Below, in pieces: positions 18,750 to 28,874 of a stretch of DNA of 64,000 nt. The stretch spans positions 1,286,001 through 1,350,000 of the forward strand of contig NZ_CP117229.1 in assembly GCF_028596125.1 (NCBI RefSeq), written 5' to 3'. Below the pieces are notes generated by a model. That model did no database searches. It had not been told where the DNA came from and was given only the letters and a program-made list of their open reading frames with translations. The number at the start of each line of letters is the position of its first letter. Within the stretch, counting starts at the first letter, position 1. A program made the translations under genes and the position numbers. This DNA is from Listeria innocua (lineage in GTDB: Bacteria; Bacillota; Bacilli; Lactobacillales; Listeriaceae).

Positions 18750-20197
18750 CAACTAGCCCATTCTCCTTAAAAAGTCGTTCTTTGAAATTTAAATGGACTT
18801 TTGGAGCTAGTGCAGCGATTTTTCTAACATTTTTCTTATTTTCCTATGCGATTTATCAAGGGATTGGGCAAATGTTGCTAAATGAAGAAGAACCGGAAGT
18901 AAAAGAACTGCTTCTAGCAACTACAAGTACGTTAACAAACCAAGATTTAACGGACAATGAGGAAATCAAATATTTATTTAATAACGATAAAACCGTTAAT
19001 CGTAAATTACAAGATCAAGTGATTAATCTATACGATAAAGATGGTCATTTTATTAATAAGTATTATTTTTCCAGAAACCAAGATATTACGAGTATCGATT
19101 TTTCGCAGTATTTTGTTAGCGGCACGGATAAATTTATTATGAATAAGCCAACCATTGAAGGGCAGAAAATGATGACTGCACAAATGCCAATTGTGGCAGA
19201 TGATAATACGACAGTGATCGGTTATGCGCAAGTGGTAAATCCGCTAACTTCCTATAATCGGATGATGGACCGGCTTCTAGTAACAATGATTTTGCTTGGA
19301 GCAGTAGCGCTCTTTATTAGTGGAATGCTCGGTTACTTACTAGCACAGAACTTCTTAAATCCACTCACTCGGTTAGCACGTACTATGAATGATATTCGTA
19401 AAAATGGTTTTCAAAAACGAATCGAAACGAAAACGAATTCCAGAGATGAAATTGGCGAATTGACAGTTGTTTTTAACGATATGATGACGCGAATTGAAAC
19501 TAGTTTTGAGCAGCAAAAACAATTCGTTGAAGATGCTTCCCATGAACTGCGGACACCAGTTCAAATCATGGAAGGGCACTTAAAATTACTAACTCGGTGG
19601 GGGAAAGACGACCCGGCAGTACTGGATGAATCGTTAAATGCTTCGTTAACGGAATTAGAACGGATGAAAAAATTAGTACAAGAAATGCTCGATTTATCAA
19701 GAGCAGAACAGATTTCTCAAACGAAAGAATTACAAATTACCGATGTAAACGCAACAGTTGAGCAAGTGAGACGTAATTTTGAAGTAATGTATGAGAACTT
19801 TACGTTTACTTTAAAAGAAGATGATACGGATTTACGAGCGCTTATTCAACATAATCATTTAGAACAAATCTTAATTATTATTATGGATAACGCAGTGAAA
19901 TATTCGGGTGATGGCACTGAGGTGGATATGCATGTCTATAAAGAACAAAAGCAAATCCATATTGATGTGCGCGATTACGGAGAAGGCATCTCACAAGAAG
20001 AAATTGATAAGATCTTTAATCGTTTCTATCGTGTAGATAAAGCCAGAAGCCGTGAAAAAGGTGGTAATGGCCTCGGACTTGCGATTGCTAAACAATTAGT
20101 CGAAGGATATTTAGGAACGATTAATGCGGTCAGTGAGCCGGATAAAGGTACTACTATAAAAATTACGCTTCCATACATTGAACCGAAATCCAAATAG
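18746..20197 (+). CDS. lisK: Sensor histidine kinase LisK
   Basis: Membrane sensor kinase of 483 residues. TM1 lies at about 20-40 and TM2 at about 177-199, flanking an extracytoplasmic sensor domain. Then come HAMP, the phospho-acceptor His266 in EDASHELRTP, and the catalytic ATPase domain with N box MDNAVKYSGDG, G1 DYGEGIS and G2 GGNGLGLAIAK. The ATG overlaps the lisR stop in an ATGA, so the two are translationally coupled. The operon ends at a bidirectional terminator shared with yidC on the other strand. Confidence 0.95.
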   Translation: MTTSPFSLKSRSLKFKWTFGASAAIFLTFFLFSYAIYQGIGQMLLNEEEPEVKELLLATTSTLTNQDLTDNEEIKYLFNNDKTVNRKLQDQVINLYDKDGHFINKYYFSRNQDITSIDFSQYFVSGTDKFIMNKPTIEGQKMMTAQMPIVADDNTTVIGYAQVVNPLTSYNRMMDRLLVTMILLGAVALFISGMLGYLLAQNFLNPLTRLARTMNDIRKNGFQKRIETKTNSRDEIGELTVVFNDMMTRIETSFEQQKQFVEDASHELRTPVQIMEGHLKLLTRWGKDDPAVLDESLNASLTELERMKKLVQEMLDLSRAEQISQTKELQITDVNATVEQVRRNFEVMYENFTFTLKEDDTDLRALIQHNHLEQILIIIMDNAVKYSGDGTEVDMHVYKEQKQIHIDVRDYGEGISQEEIDKIFNRFYRVDKARSREKGGNGLGLAIAKQLVEGYLGTINAVSEPDKGTTIKITLPYIEPKSK

Positions 20198-20240
20198 AAA
20201 AACCGCAACCTTATAACGAGGTTGCGGTTTCTTTTATTTT
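20198..20240. terminator. Bidirectional terminator between lisK and yidC
   Basis: A perfect 12-base stem, AAACCGCAACCT/AGGTTGCGGTTT, with a seven-base loop. A-rich sequence precedes it and T-rich sequence follows it, so it can stop both converging transcripts. It touches the stop codons on each side. Confidence 0.85.
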
Positions 20241-21061
20241 TCTTTATTTTGTTCTTCTACAATTTGTTCAAATTCTTTTTCTTCTTGTTCCATTACTTTG
20301 ATTTCTGGATGTTTATTCATATAAAGTTTCTTCGTTAGTAATGTTTGACCAGCTAAGAATAGTCCGCCGACAGCCCAATATAACGCTAGGGCAGAAGGAG
20401 CTGTGAAGGAAACGAATAAAATCATAATTGGCGACATTAAGCCGATAATTTTCATTTGTTTCTTTTGTTCTGGTGAATAACCAATCATGGAAACAAAATA
20501 TTGTGCTAAGTAGACAAGACCTGCGATTATCGCAAGTACCATATCTGGTGAACCTAAGTTAAACCATAAGAATGTGTGACTAGCAATTTCGGAAGATCCG
20601 CGAATAGCATAATAGAACGCCATCAAAATCGGCATTTGAATAAGTAATGGTAGACAACCCATTTGCATCGGATTGATATTATACTTGGAATAAACGGCCA
20701 TCATTTCTTTTTGAATATTTGCTTGTTCTTCTTTCGATGTAGCACGTTTTAGTCGAGCTTGAATTTCATCGATTTCTGGTTTGGCAACTGCCATTTTGGA
20801 TTGCATGCCCATTTGAGCTTTAGCAGTACGTAAGTTTAGTGGCATGATGAGTGCACGGATAAGTAACGTTGTAATAATAATCGCAATCCCGTAATTACCC
20901 CCAACAAACTTTGCAACGAACATAATAAAGCTAGTAAATGGTTGGATTAGATAAGTACTGAAAAAACCATCTGTATTTTGTGACGGGTCCATACTACAAC
21001 CTGTAAGTAATAGTAGAGCACCTAGTAATACGCTAATTAAAATAATATTTTTCTTTTTCAA
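20234..21061 (-). CDS. yidC: Membrane protein insertase YidC/SpoIIIJ/OxaA
   Basis: Inserts and folds membrane proteins, alone or with Sec. The 275-residue precursor is a lipoprotein, with signal peptide and lipobox LLTGC (lipid-modified Cys22), then five membrane segments. The conserved arginine of the hydrophilic groove lies in [13 protein letters not shown], and the tail is charged. The start is TTG at 21061, eleven bases after GGAGG. An out-of-frame mini-ORF (ATG AAA CAT TGA) sits between the binding site and the TTG. It is downstream of acyP and a 93-codon ORF on the same strand. In B. subtilis spoIIIJ lies beside rnpA, so this is the separately located paralogue type. Confidence 0.93.
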   Translation of the reverse strand: MKKKNIILISVLLGALLLLTGCSMDPSQNTDGFFSTYLIQPFTSFIMFVAKFVGGNYGIAIIITTLLIRALIMPLNLRTAKAQMGMQSKMAVAKPEIDEIQARLKRATSKEEQANIQKEMMAVYSKYNINPMQMGCLPLLIQMPILMAFYYAIRGSSEIASHTFLWFNLGSPDMVLAIIAGLVYLAQYFVSMIGYSPEQKKQMKIIGLMSPIMILFVSFTAPSALALYWAVGGLFLAGQTLLTKKLYMNKHPEIKVMEQEEKEFEQIVEEQNKEK

Positions 21062-21097
21062 TGTTTCATTTTCCTCCTAAATAGTAAAATAATCATT

Positions 21098-21379
21098 TCA
21101 TCTGTTGGAAAATGAAAAACTGTCTTCATCATCAGTAATGGCGCTACATTTCTTAGTAATAGCCAGCCAATTAATAATAAAATTAGGCGAGGTTCTAACA
21201 AAATGTGCTCGAAGTAAAGTCTTTACTGGCTTTAAGCAGGTAGCGTCAGCGGGTAGCACCATTTTCGGTTTTAATAATGTAATGGCCGACCAATAACTAA
21301 AAATCGTCAACATTAATAAAAACGTCACTGTGAGTGAAATGAATTCTGGTTCAAGTAAGATTTGCAAAATGGAAATCAT
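21098..21379 (-). CDS. Unknown 93-residue protein with one membrane segment
   Basis: I do not recognise this protein. The frame lies between acyP and yidC, in the same direction, with AAAGGAG twelve bases upstream of the ATG. It predicts a hydrophobic helix at about 12-33 (containing LTVTFLLMLTIFSYW) followed by a basic, then acidic and serine-rich tail ending DDEDSFSFSNR. No motif is evident. It fills a gap that would otherwise be empty and ends 36 bases before yidC, so it may be a small membrane partner. It could also be a chance ORF, as codon use is not distinctive. Confidence 0.5.
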   Translation of the reverse strand: MISILQILLEPEFISLTVTFLLMLTIFSYWSAITLLKPKMVLPADATCLKPVKTLLRAHFVRTSPNFIINWLAITKKCSAITDDEDSFSFSNR

Positions 21380-21464
21380 GCCACGCAGTCGCTCCTTTCA
21401 AGGTTTTAGTACTCATTAACTATAATGCAAAAAGAGCTATAGCACAACCACTATTTTTGGATTT

Positions 21465-21746
21465 TTAATAAACAATATCAAACGTTTTTCGATCTTCAAC
21501 AGGCGCACCTTTATAAATGTAAACATGTTCGATACGGCAACCAGGTGAAGGTCCTTTTTTTATTGCATCAATAAATTTATTTAAGTTTTCTTCTTCTGCA
21601 ATTGCATGAATTTCAACGGAACCATCGTCTAAATTTTTCACTGTTCCACTAATGTCATATTTGTAAGCGACGTGTTTTGTTGTGTAACGAAACCCAACAC
21701 CTTGTACAAATCCAGTTACTCTCAAAATCGCTGTATCTCTAGCCAT
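21465..21746 (-). CDS. acyP: Acylphosphatase
   Basis: Small alpha/beta enzyme of 93 residues that hydrolyses the carboxyl-phosphate bond of acyl phosphates. The signature [12 protein letters not shown] holds catalytic Arg20, and [12 protein letters not shown] holds catalytic Asn38. It starts with ATG after AAAAGGAG and is the first gene of a leftward group that includes the 93-codon ORF and yidC. Acyl phosphates are produced elsewhere in this window by Ptb and Buk, but a link is only speculation. Confidence 0.94.
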
Positions 21747-21840
21747 GACGAAACCAACTCCTTTTATTTTTCCTTACTACCAGTGTATCTTTTTTTGTTG
21801 TTACTTTCAAAAATTTGCATTCCAGTATTTCAAAGGAGCT

Positions 21841-21851
21841 TATGCTATAAT
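21841..21851 (+). promoter_or_regulatory. Extended -10 promoter before the DUF1033 gene
   Basis: TATGCTATAAT (21841-21851) has a perfect -10 hexamer with the upstream TG of an extended -10. No good -35 is seen. Transcription would begin near 21858, 28 bases before the start codon. Confidence 0.55.
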
Positions 21852-21885
21852 ATGTGTATTATATTTAGTGTTGGGAGTTTTTGAT

Positions 21886-22233
21886 ATGACAAAATGGAAT
21901 GTCTATCTAACTAAAGGAGAATACGAGCCTTGGTGGTTTTTTGAGGAATGGGAAACTTCTATTCAAGCAGACTTTACTTTTTCAGAAAAAGAAGCTGCGT
22001 TTGCGAAGTACCAAGAATTAGCAGAAGGTTTACTGAGAAATTACCCTAACCATCAAACAAAGAAAGATTGTTTGTTAGCGGCTTGGAATGAGGAAGAAGT
22101 AGAATATTGCGAAGACTGTGAAGACGATATTCAAACTTTTCATGGACTTATTTTATTTTTTAATGGAGAAGTATATCAACCAACTTCTGAAGAGAAAGAA
22201 ACCATTTTTAAAAACGTTTTAACTTTTGCTTAA
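21886..22233 (+). CDS. DUF1033 family protein
   Basis: Protein of 115 residues, rich in aromatic and acidic residues, of the DUF1033 family (function unknown). Visible features are the N-terminal WNVYLTKGEYEPWWFFEEWE, a CEDCEDD cluster near residue 79 that could bind metal, and no membrane segment. The ATG at 21886 follows GGGAG. Longer readings back to 21745 would cross the acyP promoter region and are not supported. It lies 39 bases before fni and is probably co-transcribed with it. Confidence 0.82.
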   Translation: MTKWNVYLTKGEYEPWWFFEEWETSIQADFTFSEKEAAFAKYQELAEGLLRNYPNHQTKKDCLLAAWNEEEVEYCEDCEDDIQTFHGLILFFNGEVYQPTSEEKETIFKNVLTFA

Positions 22234-22272
22234 GGTTAGAAAGAAATTAGCGATTTTTTGGAGGATTAATAC

Positions 22273-23349
22273 ATGCAGAAGAACGATGACTTATTACGAG
22301 AACGCCGGAAAGACGAACATGTTGCTCTTGGTGTAAAGCAAAATGAGAACTTAGCTCCGTCGAGTTTAGAAGATATTCAATTGATTGGGACATCTATCCC
22401 GCGCTACAATGTGAAAGATATTGATCTAACAACAACTTTTTTAGGAGCAACAGTACCATTTCCATTTTATATTAATGCTATGACAGGAGGAAGCCGGCAT
22501 ACAAAGAGAATTAATGCCGAACTCGCTGAAATAGCTCGCGAAGTAGCTATCCCGATGGCCGTTGGTTCCCAGTCTGCAGCTCTAAAAAACAGTTCGCTAA
22601 TAGATACATATCAAGTCGTTAGAGAAGTTAATCCAAAAGGTATCATTTTAGCCAACGTTAGCCCAGAAGTGGATATTCAAGACGGAATTCGCGCAATCGA
22701 AATGTTAGAAGCAGATGCGCTACAAATTCATATAAATCCTGCGCAAGAATTGGTGATGCAAGAAGGCGACCGTTCCTTTAGTCACTGGTTATCAAGAATC
22801 GAAGCATATGTAAAAAATTCTCCAGTACCAGTTGTCGTTAAAGAAGTTGGTTTTGGAATGACACGAGAGACTGTAAAGACTCTAGCTGAAATCGGCGTTA
22901 CAACAGTAGATTTAGCCGGAAAAGGTGGAACTAACTTTGCGCAAATTGAAAATGATCGCCGCCGCGACCAAGCCTATAATTTTTTACTTGATTGGGGTAT
23001 TTCAACTGGGCAAGCATTAATAGATATGCAACATGCTGACGCGCCAAAAATAGCATATTTAGCATCTGGAGGTATTAGAAATCCTTTAGATATTGTCAAA
23101 GCACTTGCGCTAGGAGCAGATAGTGTTGGGATGGCTGGGCAAATTATTTCTTCACTGAAAAAAGATGGCGTATCAAAAACAATCGAAAAGTTAGAACTTT
23201 GGAAAGAACAGTTGCGAGGACTCTTTGTTTTAGCAAATGCGAAAAATATTGCAGAACTAAAAGAAACACCATTAATTGTAAGTGGTGAACTTGCAAAATG
23301 GGGTAGTTTACGAGAAATTGATTTAGTTCAACTTGCAAATAGAAAATAA
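22273..23349 (+). CDS. fni: Isopentenyl-diphosphate delta-isomerase, type II (FMN)
   Basis: Interconverts IPP and DMAPP using reduced FMN. The protein is 358 residues with a TIM-barrel fold. Conserved stretches are NAMTGGSRHTKRINAEL, VGSQSAAL, the glutamine/glutamate segment LQIHINPAQELVMQEG, and the FMN phosphate site ASGGIRNPLDIVKAL. Type II isomerases accompany the mevalonate pathway, which has to make its own DMAPP. The first mevalonate genes are at 60.5-63 kb. The start is ATG after GGAGG. A terminator shared with trhO follows. Confidence 0.95.
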   Translation: MQKNDDLLRERRKDEHVALGVKQNENLAPSSLEDIQLIGTSIPRYNVKDIDLTTTFLGATVPFPFYINAMTGGSRHTKRINAELAEIAREVAIPMAVGSQSAALKNSSLIDTYQVVREVNPKGIILANVSPEVDIQDGIRAIEMLEADALQIHINPAQELVMQEGDRSFSHWLSRIEAYVKNSPVPVVVKEVGFGMTRETVKTLAEIGVTTVDLAGKGGTNFAQIENDRRRDQAYNFLLDWGISTGQALIDMQHADAPKIAYLASGGIRNPLDIVKALALGADSVGMAGQIISSLKKDGVSKTIEKLELWKEQLRGLFVLANAKNIAELKETPLIVSGELAKWGSLREIDLVQLANRK

Positions 23350-23351
23350 AA

Positions 23352-23388
23352 AAACCAGCAGCTATTCATTTAGCAATGCTGGTTTTTC
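23352..23388. terminator. Bidirectional terminator between fni and trhO
   Basis: AAACCAGCA (23352-23360) pairs with TGCTGGTTT (23377-23385), flanked by A and T runs. It can end both converging genes. Confidence 0.8.
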
Positions 23389-23390
23389 GT

Positions 23391-24350
23391 TTATTGAACC
23401 GTTTCCGGTAAAGTTTCATCAATCGCTTGAAGTCGTTCTGTAAATTCTTCTTTAGATAATTCTTTTGTATAAAGATTTGCCGGGTGAACGCGGCATTCAT
23501 GCGAACAACTACGCAAATATTTTTTTTCGTTTTCTAAAGAAGCGAGAATTTGTTTATTACAATATGGATTTGCACAATTGATGTAACGTTCGCAAGGTGT
23601 TCCGTCAAAGTAATCTTTCCCTACAATAGTAGGATTTACTTGGTTAATTGGAACGGCGATTCTTTCATCAAAGACGTACATTTGTCCATCCCATAGTTCG
23701 CCTTTTGTTTCTTCATTTTTACCGTACGTTGCAATGCCGCCATGAAGTTGACTTACATCTTCAAAGCCCGCAGTTTTCAACCAGCCAGAAAATTTCTCGC
23801 AGCGAATTCCACCAGTGCAATAAGTAACGATTTTTTTATCTTCTAGTTGATCGCGATTATCTTCAATCCAGCCTGGTAGTTCACGGAAGTTCTGAATATC
23901 TGGGCGAACTGCACCACGAAAATGGCCAATATCAAATTCATAATCATTCCGAGCATCTAAAATAACAGTATCCTCGTCTAGTAGTGCATCGCGAAATTCA
24001 GCAGGTTCTAAATAATCACCTGTAATTTCAAGTGGATTGACATCTTCTTCTAAACTTAAACTAACAATTTCAGCACGAGGTCTGACATGCATTTTTTTGA
24101 AAGCATGGGAGTCAGCCGCGTCAATTTTAAATACCATATCAGCGAAGCGAGCGTCATTTGCCATATAATCCATATATTTGTTTGTTGCTTCAACTGTTCC
24201 CGAAACGGTGCCATTAATCCCCTCAGTAGCCACCAAAATCCGGCCTTTTAACTCCATTTCTTTGCAAGCAGCAAGATGCTCTTTTGCAAAAGTTTCTGGA
24301 TCATCAATCGTTGTGTATTTGTAATATAACAACACTTGATAGTCACTCAT
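23391..24350 (-). CDS. trhO: tRNA uridine-34 hydroxylase TrhO, rhodanese domain
   Basis: Protein of 319 residues of the TrhO/YceA family, which makes 5-hydroxyuridine at tRNA position 34 without oxygen. An N-terminal acylphosphatase-like domain ([13 protein letters not shown]) is followed by a rhodanese domain with the active loop CTGGIR starting at Cys178. A cysteine-rich C-terminal part contains [12 protein letters not shown] and CSHEC, which may bind metal. The ATG at 24350 was chosen because GGGTGAT lies eight bases upstream. An in-frame ATG ten codons earlier lacks a binding site. It was long annotated simply as a rhodanese-like protein. Confidence 0.9.
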
Positions 24351-24601
24351 AATCTTATCACCCTTCAAAATGTATTTCATGTGTAAGAAAAATTCTCCAC
24401 AAGTTTGCGCATTAATACTATACTATAGCAAATTAAGACTGGCAAGTAACCGAACCGTAAAATAAATGCTTCTTATAGTTAACTATATGTACAAGTACAA
24501 AACAGCTATGGTATACTTATTAAATATGAAGCGAAAATTTTGTTGATGAAAGCAAATCCTGTTTTCATTGCCTAAAATAAAGAATGAAGTAAGGATTGGG
24601 C

Positions 24602-25528
24602 GTGAGCTATGTGCAAATAAATGAATCGTTTATGGAAGAACTAGCTTTAAAAAAAGTAAAACAAGAACGCAGAAAAAGACTGAAGTGGTTTGTTTATAAA
24701 TTTCTAATGATTACCTTTGGGGCGATTTTAATGGGGGTAGGTTTAGAACTTTTCCTTGTAAACAACCGAATTTTAGATGGTGGAGTCGTTGGTATTTCCA
24801 TTATTATTTCTCAGTTAACACCGCTACCTTTAGGGGTTTTAACTTTTGTACTTAATATTCCATTTTTCATTATTGGTTACCGGAAAATCGGAAAAGTTTT
24901 TGCACTTTTTACTTTGTACGGGATTGCAGTTATGTCGATCGTGACACTTGTTTTACATGATATGGACCCAGTGACAGATGATTTATTACTTGCGACTGTT
25001 TTTGGTGGAATGACACTCGGTCTTGGTGTAGGACTTGTTATTCGTAATGGTGGAGCACTTGACGGGACTGAGATTATTTCCATCATCATCAACGGAAGAA
25101 CACCATTTTCAACCGGGCAAATTATTATGTTTATCAATATTGTGATTTTCATCGTTGCTGGACTTGTATTTAACTGGGACAGAGCTATGTATTCATTAAT
25201 TACGTATTTCCTTGCGTATAAAGTTATTGATATTGTTATTCAAGGTGTAGATGAATCGAAAAGTGCTTTTATTATTAGTCGCTATTACGAGGAAATCGGT
25301 GCAGAAATCATGGAGCAACTAGGAAAAGGCGTAACATACTTAGATGCAACTGGTGGATACTCTGGTGATGTAAGAAAAGTAGTTTTCGTTATCGTCTCAA
25401 GATTTGAAGAAGTGAAAGTGAAAGCTATTCTGGACGAAATAGATCCAGATGCCTTCTTAGCTGTCGGGGGAAGCATGTCAGAAGTCCGCGGCGGAAAGCT
25501 GATGAATACGAAAACACCACACCTATAA
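24602..25528 (+). CDS. YitT family membrane protein (DUF161/DUF2179)
   Basis: Protein of 308 residues. It has five or six predicted membrane helices in the first two thirds (DUF161/YitT_membrane, with GVGLELFLVNNRILDGG and LDGTEIISIIINGR) and a soluble C-terminal DUF2179 domain (GVTYLDATGGYSGDVRKVV). B. subtilis has several paralogues. The molecular role is unknown, with proposed transport or nucleotide sensing. The start is taken as GTG at 24602, six bases after AAGGA. A TTG two codons earlier abuts the binding site. Confidence 0.85.
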   Translation: MSYVQINESFMEELALKKVKQERRKRLKWFVYKFLMITFGAILMGVGLELFLVNNRILDGGVVGISIIISQLTPLPLGVLTFVLNIPFFIIGYRKIGKVFALFTLYGIAVMSIVTLVLHDMDPVTDDLLLATVFGGMTLGLGVGLVIRNGGALDGTEIISIIINGRTPFSTGQIIMFINIVIFIVAGLVFNWDRAMYSLITYFLAYKVIDIVIQGVDESKSAFIISRYYEEIGAEIMEQLGKGVTYLDATGGYSGDVRKVVFVIVSRFEEVKVKAILDEIDPDAFLAVGGSMSEVRGGKLMNTKTPHL

Positions 25529-25535
25529 CAAATCT

Positions 25536-25573
25536 AAAACCATATGTCTCTTACTTGAGATATGTGGTTTTTT
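25536..25573 (+). terminator. Intrinsic terminator after the YitT gene
   Basis: AAACCATATGTCTC pairs with GAGATATGTGGTTT (one G-U pair) around TTACTT and is followed by Ts. Confidence 0.85.
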
Positions 25574-25601
25574 GACGAAAGGAAACATTTGTTTGTATAA
25601 T
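25572..25601 (+). promoter_or_regulatory. Promoter 1 of ftsK
   Basis: TTGACG (25572-25577), an 18-base spacer and TATAAT (25596-25601). The -35 overlaps the T tail of the preceding terminator. Confidence 0.65.
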
Positions 25602-25635
25602 AGGGCTATAGTATGAGCTACAGGACGGATAGATG

Positions 25636-25644
25636 TGCTATAAT
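25636..25644 (+). promoter_or_regulatory. Promoter 2 of ftsK, extended -10
   Basis: TGCTATAAT gives a perfect -10 with extended TG, about 35 bases before the ftsK start. It may be an alternative start of transcription. Confidence 0.45.
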
Positions 25645-25678
25645 AAAACAAGCAAAAAAGGAATAGGTGGGACTTGAA

Positions 25679-27967
25679 ATGGCGACACAAAAGAAAAAAA
25701 CGGCTGGGCGAAAGAAAACGTCCACACGTTCAAAAAAGAAAAAATCAGCTTCTTTTCGTTTAGAGATAACGGGTGCTGTTCTGATAGCAATAGGGATAAT
25801 CGGGATTTTACAATTAGGTTTTGTTGGCAGAGGTTTCTTTGCCCTGGCTGAAATGTTTGTTGGTCTTCTTAGTTATGTATTACTTGCTGGGAGTATCGTT
25901 CTCGGCGGATACATGGTAATTAGAAGAAAGATGCCACACCTTTTTAGCAAACGATTAGTAGGTGTTTATCTCATTGTTTTAGGGTTTTTAACATATATAC
26001 ATATGTATTTCATCATCCATAATTTAGGTGCCAATGCGCCTGTTGTTTCTAGTACATGGAAATTAGTTCTAGAAAATTTATTTAGACCAAATCAAGTAGG
26101 TTTTGTTGGTGCAGGAATGATTGGGGCTGCTATTACTTCAGTTACCTATTTCTTACTAGACCGACTTGGAACAAATATTATTGCCATTCTTTTAATCATT
26201 TATGGATTTTCACTAGTATCAGGTATTTCTGTACGCCAATTCTTCTCGAAAATTACTGAATTCGTTCGCTACTTATTTTCAAAAGGAAAGGCTGCTAAGG
26301 AAAAAGGGAAAGAAGTAAAAGCTAAACGAGATAAAAAGAAAGCGGAAAAATTAGTTGAAGTAGAAGCGGATGAAGTAATCGAGGTAAGCCAACCAATAGA
26401 TGCTTCAAAAGAAGAAAAAACACCGCCAATTATTTCGAATTTTAGTTCTAAAGTAGAACAAGAAAAAGCCCCTCTAGAAGAAAAAACAGAGTCCGATGTG
26501 AAAGAAAAAGATTTAGAAATGTTCCAACAAGAGTCTTTTGAAAATGAAATCTATCAATTACCGTCAGTGGATATTTTAGAACCTGCCAAAGTAACTGATC
26601 AAAGTAAAGAATACGATCAAATTAAAGTTAATGCGAAAAAATTAGAAGACACATTCGAAAGTTTTGGTGTGAAAGCAAAAATCACTCAAGTGCATCTTGG
26701 GCCAGCCGTTACAAAATATGAAGTGCAACCGTCAGTCGGAGTCAAAGTGAGTAAAATTGTTTCCTTAAGTGATGATATTGCGCTTGCTTTAGCAGCGAAA
26801 GATATTCGCATTGAGGCGCCAATTCCTGGTAAATCAGCAATTGGAATTGAAGTAGCAAATCAGAATGTAGCGATGGTTTCTTTACGGGAAGTACTAGAAA
26901 ATAATCCGAAAAATAACCCAGATGAAAAATTACAAATTGCTCTTGGTCGAGATATTTCTGGTGAAGCAATGATGGCAAGTCTTGATAAAATGCCCCATTT
27001 ACTTGTAGCGGGGGCGACTGGTAGTGGTAAATCGGTTTGTATTAATGGGATTATTACGAGCATTTTGCTTCGAGCTAAACCACATGAAGTAAAAATGATG
27101 ATGATTGATCCAAAAATGGTTGAATTAAATGTTTATAATGGTATCCCGCATTTACTAGCACCAGTTGTTACTAATCCCAAAAAGGCAGCTCAAGCTTTAC
27201 AAAAAGTAGTTGCTGAAATGGAGCGGCGTTATGATTTATTTTCGCATACAGGCACACGAAATATGCAAGGTTATAATGATTACGTAAAAAAACATAATGA
27301 ACTTAACGAAGAAAAACAACCGGAATTACCATTTATTGTTGTGATAGTAGATGAGTTAGCTGACTTAATGATGGTTGCTTCTAACGATGTAGAAGATGCG
27401 ATTACACGACTTGCGCAAATGGCACGTGCCGCGGGAATTCATTTGATTATCGCGACTCAACGTCCATCTGTGGATGTAATTACTGGAGTCATTAAAGCGA
27501 ATATCCCATCTCGAATCGCTTTTGCAGTATCAAGCTCGATAGATTCAAGAACAATTCTTGATATGGGTGGAGCAGAAAAACTACTAGGTCGCGGAGACAT
27601 GTTGTTACTACCAGTCGGTTCTAGTAAGCCAACTCGTATTCAAGGCGCCTTTTTATCAGATAAAGAAGTAGAAGATGTAGTTAATTATGTTATCTCGCAA
27701 CAAAAAGCACAGTACAACGAGGAAATGATTCCTGATGATATTCCTGAAGTTGAAGGAGAAGTAACGGATGAACTTTATCATGAAGCAGTCGAACTAGTTG
27801 TAGAAATGCAAACAGCTTCCGTTTCGATGTTACAACGAAAATTCCGAATTGGTTATAACCGGGCAGCCAGATTAATTGATGAAATGGAGCAAAGAGGAGT
27901 AGTTGGACCTCATGAAGGTAGTAAACCGCGACGAGTCAATGTGGAACTTCCTCCAGATATAGAATAA
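25679..27967 (+). CDS. ftsK: DNA translocase FtsK/SpoIIIE
   Basis: Septal DNA pump of 762 residues that clears chromosomes from the closing division septum. The N-terminus is basic and lysine-rich. Four membrane helices follow (about 20-180), then a charged linker (about 200-310). The RecA-like motor has Walker A GATGSGKS near 444-451 and Walker [13 protein letters not shown]-terminal winged-helix gamma domain (about 700-762, [19 protein letters not shown]) reads polar KOPS/SRS sequences. The ATG is eight bases after AGGTGG. A non-sporulating organism uses it for vegetative segregation. Confidence 0.95.
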
Positions 27968-27970
27968 ATA

Positions 27971-28007
27971 AAAAGAGGTTGCGACTAAAATCGCAACCTC
28001 TTTTTTT
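27971..28007. terminator. Bidirectional terminator after ftsK
   Basis: A perfect stem, AAAGAGGTTGCGA/TCGCAACCTCTTT, with a six-base loop, T-rich downstream and A-rich upstream. It serves ftsK and the converging ProC-like gene. Confidence 0.9.
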
Positions 28008-28845
28008 AAGAAAGTAGATCTCGTTTTTGAGCTTCAATTTCTTTTTTACTTGTAGCGTATTTTCCTTGAGTACGGTCAAGTAATTCATCGAAAAAAGAAG
28101 GTAAGTTGCTTTTGCTAAGTTCAACGCCTTCAGCTGTAATCCCGCCTTTTGTAGCAACACGGTCGATTAAACCGCTAAAAGTATAATCTTCCTCCACTAA
28201 GAGTTTAGAAGTCCCAGCTAAAGCAAAATTAATCATTTGAAAAATTTCCGCATCTGACAAAGTCGATCTGCGAAGAGCCGCTTCCACGAATTGTTCGAAA
28301 ATAGCCGCTATAATACCAGGTGAGGAACTCGTTAAGTCACTCGCAATGTCAATATTTTCTTCTCGAATTGTCATCACATGTCCGAAATTTTCAAAAGCTG
28401 ATTCTAACCAAGCGCTGTTCGTTTCCGAAACAGTATCTGCGTGTGAAATTAAGGTAGTTCCAACACTAACTACTGTTGTGATTGAAGGTATTAATTTACT
28501 TACTTGTAAACTCGGAGATAGTTCCAAAATATCAGAAGTACTAACTCCAGCTGCAATCGAAATCACGTGGCGATCTGCCGTTAATACAGCCTCGCAATCT
28601 TTAATAAGGGGCAATACAGCTAAAGGTAATTTACAAATAAAGCTGTGATCTGCTTTTGTAAAAACTTCTGCTTCATTGGCTGCTAATTCGGTTGTAGGAT
28701 ATTTATCATAAAATTGCTTGAAATGGTCGTTTGCCGAACTAGAGTAAAGGATGATTTCCTCTGGAGTACAAACCTTTGTTTCAATCAATTTAGTGGCTAT
28801 CAACGTTGCCATACTCCCAAAACCGATAAAACCTATTTTTGTCAT
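28006..28845 (-). CDS. Pyrroline-5-carboxylate reductase-like protein (ComER type)
   Basis: Rossmann-fold oxidoreductase of the ProC superfamily, 279 residues, with dinucleotide motif IGFIGFGSMATLIA at the N-terminus. Its C-terminal dimerisation domain (SSSPGIIAAIFEQFVEAALRR) is divergent from true ProC. Family annotation is often pyrroline-5-carboxylate reductase or late competence protein ComER. The ATG at 28845 is ten bases after AAAGG. Two ATGs further upstream give weak spacing. It stands alone between terminator and promoter. Whether it makes proline is not shown by the sequence. Confidence 0.8.
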   Translation of the reverse strand: MTKIGFIGFGSMATLIATKLIETKVCTPEEIILYSSSANDHFKQFYDKYPTTELAANEAEVFTKADHSFICKLPLAVLPLIKDCEAVLTADRHVISIAAGVSTSDILELSPSLQVSKLIPSITTVVSVGTTLISHADTVSETNSAWLESAFENFGHVMTIREENIDIASDLTSSSPGIIAAIFEQFVEAALRRSTLSDAEIFQMINFALAGTSKLLVEEDYTFSGLIDRVATKGGITAEGVELSKSNLPSFFDELLDRTQGKYATSKKEIEAQKRDLLS

Positions 28846-28874
28846 TTTCATCCCGCCTTTCATCGTTATTTTTT

